This document shows, in pieces, positions 24,586 to 29,003 of a DNA stretch of 29,003 nt. The DNA is from Thermoplasmata archaeon (GTDB lineage Archaea > Thermoplasmatota > E2 > UBA202 > JdFR-43): the NCBI GenBank assembly GCA_021158865.1, contig JAGGSX010000122.1, positions 1 through 29,003 on the forward strand. Direction: 5' to 3'. The notes below the pieces were generated by a model. That model was not told where the DNA came from, ran no database searches, and was given only the letters and a program-made list of their open reading frames with translations. How positions within the stretch are numbered: the stretch's first letter is position 1; the number at the start of each line of letters is the position of its first letter. The position numbers and the translations under genes are program-made.

Positions 24586-25055
24586 AGCCTTTTCTTAGAA
24601 ACTCGACGACATGAATAAAATCCCTCCATAGATAAAGATATGCAGGAGAGAAAAATGAAGTATATGATGGATGCATAAGGAACTTCGTATTACCCCAGAA
24701 ATGAACAAAGAAGAAAATATATAGACTTTTCCAGATTACCCGTTAAACGCTGCAAAACATTTCGCTTTTTCCATTTTATTCCAGCTACTCTATACATTAT
24801 TTTATTCCAAAAAGCATAAAAGCAATTAACAGGCCTCCTGTTTTCTTTTAAACAGGGATTTGAAATAAAAAATTTCTGTTCCATAGCGAGAGCTCCAATA
24901 AAAAATGATTGAAAATGGCATTTCATTAATTTATTCCAGTTCCTATCTTGGTAGAAGCAGCTAATAAAATTATAACTTTATTCAAAAATTCGGTGAAATA
25001 ACCCAATTTTGGAAAATTCTGTCTAAGGAATAGATAGCCAAGGATTGTTAATTCT
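24586..25055. other. Intergenic stretch without a convincing gene
   Basis: This 470-bp AT-rich gap lies between two convergent genes. It contains a 7-bp hairpin (CCTGTTT/AAACAGG, 24837-24856) and inversely oriented copies of a CAGA-TTTTCCA-like motif at 24723-24735 and 25007-25025. A 78-codon minus-strand frame (24690-24926) shows no recognisable family. The stretch could be the relic of a small mobile element, but nothing proves it. Confidence 0.5.
24837..24856. repeat. Short perfect inverted repeat (hairpin)
   Basis: CCTGTTT and AAACAGG, separated by TCTTTT, can form a 7-bp stem. It lies between the convergent giant gene and ftsY but far from both stop codons, so a terminator role is doubtful. 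Confidence 0.5.
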
Positions 25056-25958
25056 CTATCCAAATATCCTTCTTATCATCCAATCCGCTTTAAAAGGAAT
25101 TTGCTCATTATAACCTTGTCCAACCCCAATGAAAAATAGTGGCTTTTTTATCGCATAAGCTATTGAAATTGAAGCTCCTCCTTTGGCATCGGTATCAACT
25201 TTTGTTAATATAACTCCATCTATGCCAACTGCTTGATTGAATTTTTTTGCCTGTTCTATGGCATCATTTCCAGTTAAAGCATCTCCAACAAAAATTATCA
25301 TATCTGGTTTTGCCACTCTTTTTATTTTTTCCATTTCTTGCATCAAATTTATGTTTGTTTGCATTCTTCCTGCTGTATCAATTAAAACAAAATCTTTGTG
25401 ACGAGCTTTTGCATGCTCTATGGCATCATAGGCTACGGCAGCGGGGTCGCTACCAGATGGATGCTTTATTAATTTAACCCCAATTTTTTCAGCATGTCTT
25501 TCAAGTTGTTCTATTGCTCCAGCCCTGAATGTATCGCCTGCTGCTATAACACAGCTATAGCCACGATTTTTTAAATCATGAGCAAGTTTTGCTATTGCTG
25601 TTGTTTTTCCAGAGCCATTCACCCCAACAAACATTATTATTATGGGCTTATCAAATTTTTTAATTTCTTCATAAAAGTTCTTCTCACTTTTTTTGAGAAT
25701 GTTACTTATTGCTTCCTTCAATGCTTCCTCAATTTTTTTCTTTGCTTCTTTTCTTGGGCTTCCTACAAGATTTTCCTTTACAATACCTTTTATATATTCA
25801 ACAGCTTCAAGAGCAACATCTGATTCAAGCATATCCATTTCAAGTTCCCACAGCAATTCATCTATTTTTTTATCACTTAGTCCAAATACTTTCTTTTCTT
25901 CTTTTTCTTCAGCCTCTTCTTCTATTTTTTTTATCTTTTTTTTAAGAAACTTGAACAT
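25056..25958 (-). CDS. ftsY: Signal recognition particle receptor FtsY
   Basis: FtsY is the SRP receptor GTPase that docks ribosome-SRP complexes at the membrane. In the 300-residue protein a short Lys/Glu-rich N terminus (1-25) replaces the long acidic A domain of many bacteria. The helical N domain is about 25-100. The G domain has P-loop GVNGSGKT (112-119), DTFRAGAIEQL (142-152), DTAGR (194-198), TKVD (252-255), DAKGGA and the terminal GVGQGYNEQIPF. The start overlaps the end of the prefoldin gene by 17 bases. Last gene of the ribosomal-protein operon, as in many euryarchaea. Confidence 0.97.
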   Translation of the reverse strand: MFKFLKKKIKKIEEEAEEKEEKKVFGLSDKKIDELLWELEMDMLESDVALEAVEYIKGIVKENLVGSPRKEAKKKIEEALKEAISNILKKSEKNFYEEIKKFDKPIIIMFVGVNGSGKTTAIAKLAHDLKNRGYSCVIAAGDTFRAGAIEQLERHAEKIGVKLIKHPSGSDPAAVAYDAIEHAKARHKDFVLIDTAGRMQTNINLMQEMEKIKRVAKPDMIIFVGDALTGNDAIEQAKKFNQAVGIDGVILTKVDTDAKGGASISIAYAIKKPLFFIGVGQGYNEQIPFKADWMIRRIFG

Positions 25959-26352
25959 TCTTATCCTTGAGCCTTTTTGTTATCGCATCCATTTTTTCTT
26001 TTATATCTCTCGCAGTTTTTACCAATGCTTCCTCATTTTTCTTCAGTTCTTCAATCCTTTTATTTACAAAATCTATCGCTCGATTTACATTTTTCTCCAT
26101 AAAAACTTTCCCTCCGACTTTTGCAACGACTTTCTTCGTTTCTTTTATTGAAGCATATAAAAAAACATTTCCTCCAACTGGCATCAAAGCATCCCTTCCA
26201 TTTTCAAATTTCTGTATTTCAATAAGAGTGTCAGCCGTCGTTTCATATTCCTTTATCAATCCTTCTATGATTTCAACCTGAGCATATATATCTTCCATCT
26301 GCTCCTGATGGCGACGCAACATATAAATATCCTTTTCAACTTCCTCGCTCAT
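25942..26352 (-). CDS. pfdA: Prefoldin alpha subunit
   Basis: Prefoldin is a hexameric 'jellyfish' chaperone that holds unfolded proteins and hands them to the thermosome. The 136-residue alpha subunit shows two long coiled-coil helices (about 1-48 and 88-130) around the beta-hairpin core ALMPVGGNVFLYASI and VVAKVGGKVFMEKNV. The gene overlaps the L18a gene by four bases and ftsY by 17. The position L18a-pfdA-ftsY is a conserved archaeal arrangement. Confidence 0.95.
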   Translation of the reverse strand: MSEEVEKDIYMLRRHQEQMEDIYAQVEIIEGLIKEYETTADTLIEIQKFENGRDALMPVGGNVFLYASIKETKKVVAKVGGKVFMEKNVNRAIDFVNKRIEELKKNEEALVKTARDIKEKMDAITKRLKDKNVQVS

Positions 26353-26582
26353 TCTCCCACCTTTTCAATCATATATTTTACCATAGCATCCTGAATTTCT
26401 TCATTGCCAAGTTCCTTTACCTCCTTTATTTTTATCATTCTCCTTTTAACTCCATGTCTGCTTCCTATCGTCGAAAGCAATCTTTCCACAGCTTCATTTT
26501 CATCATTTCCTATAACTTCCTTACTAAAAGGTTGCCACACCTTACCCATTAAAAAAACACCTTTTATCTTATATGCTTTCAT
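26349..26582 (-). CDS. rpl18a: Large-subunit ribosomal protein L18a/LX (eL20)
   Basis: This 77-residue ribosomal protein has the archaeal LX features YKIKGVFLMGK near the start, FSKEVIG, and SRHGVKRRMIKI. Archaeal LX is a short single-domain relative of the eukaryotic protein, so this length is normal. It sits between the aIF6 gene (4-base gap) and pfdA (4-base overlap). Confidence 0.93.
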   Translation of the reverse strand: MKAYKIKGVFLMGKVWQPFSKEVIGNDENEAVERLLSTIGSRHGVKRRMIKIKEVKELGNEEIQDAMVKYMIEKVGE

Positions 26583-26586
26583 TTTA

Positions 26587-27252
26587 TCACCCCAAATTTA
26601 AAGCTTCTTCAATCCTTCCCATTTCTATTCCAGTTGTATTCCTGCTTGCAATTGCCCCATTTTCATTTGCTATGACACCAGCTCCTACATAAGGCATTCC
26701 ATGGTTTACGGTTCCAGCATTAACTTCAACACCCATGACCTCCTCAACCATTTTTTTCTCATCCTCCCTAATTTTGGGATGGCACAGCACGCCCTTATTT
26801 GTTGCCACCGCCGCCATCCCGACTGTATTCAATCCAGCAATTGTTGATTTCCTTACTCCTACATCCAAAATTTCTTCTATTTTCTTCATTGTATCTTCCT
26901 TTATAAGAGGATGGATTATTGCTCCATAATCGTTAGCCAGTATGTTGTTTCCAGCAGCATTGAATCTATCATTTATTATCATAATTTCTCCATTAAAGTT
27001 TTTTTCTATTATCCTTAATTCTTCTTCACTTATAAAATCTGTTACTATAATTCCACTTGAATTCATTGCAATTAATGAGCCTGCTATTGTGCTTCCACCA
27101 ACAGTTATTTCAATTGCCTTAGTTTTCAAAATTTTTTTTACTCCATTTTTTTCTTTTTCATTCAAAAAAGATGGAATAAAAGCAATTTCATTATTTGCTC
27201 TACAATATACGCCTATATGAGGATTACCATTGAAATCTAACCTATCGAGCAT
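26587..27252 (-). CDS. eif6: Translation initiation factor 6 (aIF6)
   Basis: aIF6 binds the large ribosomal subunit and prevents premature joining with the small one. The 221-residue product is made of five similar roughly 40-residue alpha/beta units (a pentein propeller). Recurrent sequence shows this: VGGSTIAGSLIAMNSSGIIV, AGNNILANDYGAIIHP, IAGLNTVGMAAVATNKGVLCHP and YVGAGVIANENGAIAS. The N terminus (MLDRLDFNGNPHIGVYCRAN) fits the family. The preceding L31e gene ends seven bases upstream, and GGAGG lies in its final codons. Confidence 0.97.
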   Translation of the reverse strand: MLDRLDFNGNPHIGVYCRANNEIAFIPSFLNEKEKNGVKKILKTKAIEITVGGSTIAGSLIAMNSSGIIVTDFISEEELRIIEKNFNGEIMIINDRFNAAGNNILANDYGAIIHPLIKEDTMKKIEEILDVGVRKSTIAGLNTVGMAAVATNKGVLCHPKIREDEKKMVEEVMGVEVNAGTVNHGMPYVGAGVIANENGAIASRNTTGIEMGRIEEALNLG

Positions 27253-27259
27253 ATTAGCA

Positions 27260-27712
27260 CTATTTTTCCTCCTTTACTTTCTTGCCTTCCTCTTTTTCTT
27301 CTATTTCTTTCTCTTCTTCTATTATCTCTTCCGACTTTTCTTCAGCTACCTCTTTCTTGCCTTCTTCCTTTTCTTCAGATTTCTCTGCTTCAGTTGCTTC
27401 CTTCTCAACTTTAGTTACTTCTTCAGCTTTTTTCTTCTTTTCTTCCTTCTCCTCTATTTTAATTTCTGCTTCGGGAGTGTATGCCCATATTTCTTCTTCT
27501 CTTTTTACAGCTTTGACCCTTATCTTACTTGGTATTTTCTTTAATCCCCTATCCCAAACAGCCTCATTTAAGCTGCTGTCTATCTTAATATTTTCTGCTT
27601 TTGTATGTCTCGCAAGATATTCTTTTATTATTTTTATTGCCTTTTTAGCTCTCTTTGTTCTTGGAGCCATCTTCGCCTTCATTAACCTTATTGTATAAAT
27701 TTTCTCTTCCAT
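27260..27712 (-). CDS. rpl31e: Ribosomal protein L31e with a long Glu/Lys-rich C-terminal extension
   Basis: Residues 1 to about 85 are a normal L31e: EEKIYTIRL, AKMAPRTKRAKKAIKIIKEYLARH, SLNEAVWDRGLKKIPSKIRVKAVK. Family members usually stop at about 80-100 residues. Here a further 60-65 residues, nearly all Glu, Lys, Ala, Val and Thr (IKIEEKEEKKKKAEEVTK and onward), run to the stop. The tail is probably disordered or helical and should lie outside the ribosomal core. The start follows a GAGGTGAT ribosome binding site that overlaps the L39e stop codon. The reading frame through the tail is uninterrupted. Confidence 0.95.
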   Translation of the reverse strand: MEEKIYTIRLMKAKMAPRTKRAKKAIKIIKEYLARHTKAENIKIDSSLNEAVWDRGLKKIPSKIRVKAVKREEEIWAYTPEAEIKIEEKEEKKKKAEEVTKVEKEATEAEKSEEKEEGKKEVAEEKSEEIIEEEKEIEEKEEGKKVKEEK

Positions 27713-27716
27713 TTTA

Positions 27717-27872
27717 TCACCTCTTTAAATTATTTCTTCTCCAATTCCTTCTCTTAGGATGTTGCATAAATCTCCTATTTGTTTTCAAAACAATCCATGC
27801 TGGAACTCTTCTATTACCTTTCATTGCCTTGAGTAATCTTTTTTTCCTTGCAATATGTTTATTTCTTGCCAT
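27717..27872 (-). CDS. rpl39e: Ribosomal protein L39e
   Basis: This 51-residue, very basic protein begins MARNKHIARKKRLLKAMKGN and ends PKRRNWRRNNLKR, the unmistakable L39e pattern (K-x-LAKA/K-N-R-x-P-W, RRxWRR). L39e lines the polypeptide exit tunnel. It has a strong ribosome binding site, AAGGAGG, within the last codons of the PDCD5 gene. It is four bases upstream of L31e and one base downstream of the PDCD5 gene. It is easily missed because of its size. Confidence 0.96.
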   Translation of the reverse strand: MARNKHIARKKRLLKAMKGNRRVPAWIVLKTNRRFMQHPKRRNWRRNNLKR

Positions 27873-27873
27873 T

Positions 27874-28197
27874 TTAAACCCTCCTTATTCTTATATCTCT
27901 TTTTTTTGGCATTAAATGCTTTATTAAAATTTTAAAACTTTCGTCATTTAATCTCTCCCTAATTCTTCCCATTTGATACAATCTTATAATTTGATTTTCG
28001 ATATATTCTGCTTCATCTGGTTTAGCCATCCTTATTCTCTCAAGCCTACTCCTCGCTTCAGAATCCATTATGTGTTTCAATAATGCTTTCTTTTGTGCAT
28101 CTATAATCTGTTTCTCAGCCTGTCTCTGTTGTTCTTCTTCCATCTGTCTTTGCATCTGTTCCATCATTCTTCTCTTTATTTCTTCTGTATCCTCCAT
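27874..28197 (-). CDS. PDCD5-family DNA-binding protein
   Basis: This 107-residue protein has the PDCD5/TFAR19 layout. A long charged N-terminal helix (EEIKRRMMEQMQRQMEEEQQRQ) leads to a compact three-helix bundle with KALLKHIMDSEARSRLERI and QIIRLYQMGRIRERLNDESF. Archaeal members bind DNA in vitro, but their cellular role is unclear. Its constant place between S19e and L39e suggests a link to translation or ribosome assembly (inference). It follows S19e by 20 bases. Confidence 0.93.
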   Translation of the reverse strand: MEDTEEIKRRMMEQMQRQMEEEQQRQAEKQIIDAQKKALLKHIMDSEARSRLERIRMAKPDEAEYIENQIIRLYQMGRIRERLNDESFKILIKHLMPKKRDIRIRRV

Positions 28198-28217
28198 ATA
28201 TTACCACATCTCTTTTG

Positions 28218-28652
28218 TTATATAAAATTTCCTATCTCTTTTGCCACTTCATGGGCAGTGTTATCAACAAATGACCTTCCTTTGGATGTTATTTTTCTTC
28301 CACTACCTTCCACTTTTTCTACTAAACCCACGCTTTCGAGCTGTTGCAGGGCTTTTCTTATTATAGATCCACTTCCTTTAACATGTCTATATGGTTTCGC
28401 CCTTCTATCCCGCCTGCCGCCATACATGTTCCTGAGCCTCGATATTCCTATTGGACCTTTGATGTATATCCGTCTCAATATGCTTGCTGCTCTGATATAC
28501 CACCAGTCTTCATTTTCAGGTGGGCGTTCTTTATGTATTCCTGTTTTAACCCATTTTGACCACTCTGGAGGTTCTATCTTAAATTCATTTTTAAGTTTAT
28601 CAGCCATTTTTTTTATTATCGGCTCAGCTGGAACATCATATACAGTAGTCAT
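28218..28652 (-). CDS. rps19e: Ribosomal protein S19e
   Basis: Starting at 28652 (MTTVYDVPAEPIIKKMADKLK), the 144-residue product is a standard S19e. It contains PEWSKWVKTGIHKERPPENEDWWYIRAASILRRIY in pieces, IGISRLRNMYGGRRDRRAKPYRHVKGSGSI in pieces, and a winged-helix end LEKVEGSGRKIT-like segment. The frame is open upstream to 28667, but the TATA box at 28671-28680 is 25 bases from the 28652 ATG. The mRNA would therefore begin at that codon and the extra MYWVA would not be transcribed. First gene of the eight-gene operon running to ftsY. Confidence 0.96.
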   Translation of the reverse strand: MTTVYDVPAEPIIKKMADKLKNEFKIEPPEWSKWVKTGIHKERPPENEDWWYIRAASILRRIYIKGPIGISRLRNMYGGRRDRRAKPYRHVKGSGSIIRKALQQLESVGLVEKVEGSGRKITSKGRSFVDNTAHEVAKEIGNFI

Positions 28653-28670
28653 CGCAACCCAATACAAAAG

Positions 28671-28680
28671 TTATATATAA
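28671..28680 (-). promoter_or_regulatory. TATA box of the S19e-FtsY operon
   Basis: The palindromic TTATATATAA is centred about 24-25 bases upstream of the ATG at 28652. It predicts a leaderless transcript and decides the S19e start. Confidence 0.65.
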
Positions 28681-29003
28681 AAATAATTCTTATGGAAGTA
28701 GTTCCGAATGCATAAAAATGCCAAAGAATAGGGGGGCCTTTCTGTAACTTGACTTTGCCATTTTTCAATTGACAGAGTGCCATTGTATAATTTGCCAATT
28801 GCAATTTTTATGTCATTCTACCACCTAAAATTAAGGCTTTTGTCTTCGTAACAATATAAAATCCAGAGTTTTCCAAAATAACCTGTAAAAAATTTCATCA
28901 TGAGTGCAATTTCCATAGATAATTCTGGAAAAGTCTGTCTACTTTGTCTATTATTGCTATGCCGCCTAATGGATATGTTTTGTTATTCATAATGAGATAT
29001 TGA
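28681..29003. other. Intergenic stretch at the right edge without a convincing gene
   Basis: No reading frame with a recognisable product was found. A 12-base inverted repeat (CAGAGTTTTCCA at 28864-28875, TGGAAAAGTCTG at 28926-28937, 11 of 12 complementary) resembles motifs in the 24.7-25.0 kb gap. A 30-codon minus-strand frame (28898-28990) overlaps it and is not persuasive. Confidence 0.5.
28864..28937. repeat. 74-bp element bounded by 12-base inverted repeats
   Basis: CAGAGTTTTCCA and TGGAAAAGTCTG face each other across 50 bases. Very similar motifs (AGACTTTTCCAGA at 24723 and TTTTGGAAAATTCTGTCTA at 25007) bracket about 300 bp in the other large gap. This could be a small dispersed repeat family or a chance similarity. 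Confidence 0.4.

Noticed and set aside
24837..24856. Hairpin CCTGTTT/AAACAGG as a terminator
   Set aside because: It is 250 bases past the giant gene's stop and 200 bases from the ftsY stop, and no T-run directly follows the stem on either strand, so a terminator role is not supported.
24690..24926. 78-codon minus-strand frame in the gap after the giant gene, considered as a transposase remnant
   Set aside because: The DNA is not covered by another gene, but no DDE, HTH or other signature is visible, there is no ribosome binding site, and it starts and stops without relation to the inverted motifs. Left as unassigned.
28093..28680. 195-codon frame on the plus strand opposite PDCD5 and S19e
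   Set aside because: Antisense to two highly conserved genes and lacking any recognisable domain.
28898..28990. 30-codon minus-strand frame (begins MNNKTYPLGG)
   Set aside because: Too short and without a ribosome binding site or family resemblance; it overlaps the inverted repeat.
1..29003. CRISPR arrays, rRNA genes, complete insertion sequences, prophage genes or defence systems
   Set aside because: I looked for regularly spaced repeats, rRNA-like stretches, transposase and nuclease motifs and found none. The only long repeats are those in the giant gene and its paralogue.

Overview
The window is a 29 kb stretch of AT-rich archaeal chromosome. Clear archaeal markers are GatE (archaeal tRNA-dependent amidotransferase), an A1A0-ATPase operon (H-I-K-E-C-F-A), the S19e-PDCD5-L39e-L31e-aIF6-L18a-prefoldin-FtsY cluster, TATA-driven and apparently leaderless promoters, and a tRNA whose T-loop holds an intron. 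The gene content and very large PKD/FN3-type secreted proteins suggest an uncultivated euryarchaeote near Thermoplasmatota. That placement is an inference; no rRNA is present to settle it.

Layout. 1-156 is the tail of a secreted protein. 211-3727 (+) carries gatE, then an overlapping pair: an HD-domain protein and a fused CitD-CitE protein. 3721-6677 (-) holds a small DUF4870-like membrane protein, then a PaaK-like AMP-forming ligase translationally coupled to a radical SAM protein. 6804-6933 (-) is tRNA-Leu(GAG) with a 45-nt non-canonical intron. 6974-13401 (-) is the A-ATPase operon, which stops after subunit A, so the B and D genes must lie elsewhere. 13489-14034 (+) is a UbiX-type flavin prenyltransferase. 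14040-16522 has a divergent pair: a secreted glutamine-amidotransferase-like protein and a B12-binding radical SAM protein. 16564-24585 (+) is one 2,673-residue modular secreted protein. 24586-25055 has no convincing gene. 25056-28652 (-) is the ribosomal protein/translation/secretion operon. 28653-29003 has only that operon's promoter and small inverted repeats.

How the genes work together. The window combines translation (GatE, tRNA-Leu, ribosomal proteins, aIF6), folding and targeting (prefoldin, FtsY), energy (A-ATPase with sodium-type ligands in its K subunit) and surface biology (the giant protein, its paralogue at the left edge and the secreted amidotransferase-like protein). The metabolic genes are less standard: a CitD-CitE fusion whose carrier domain lacks the prosthetic-group serine, and an AMP-ligase/radical SAM pair of unknown product.

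The strongest items for a second look are the T-loop intron in tRNA-Leu(GAG), the CitD-CitE fusion with Ser replaced by Lys, the perfect 293-bp in-frame repeat in the giant gene, the C-terminal module shared by the proteins at 1-156 and 16564-24585, and the split ATPase gene set.
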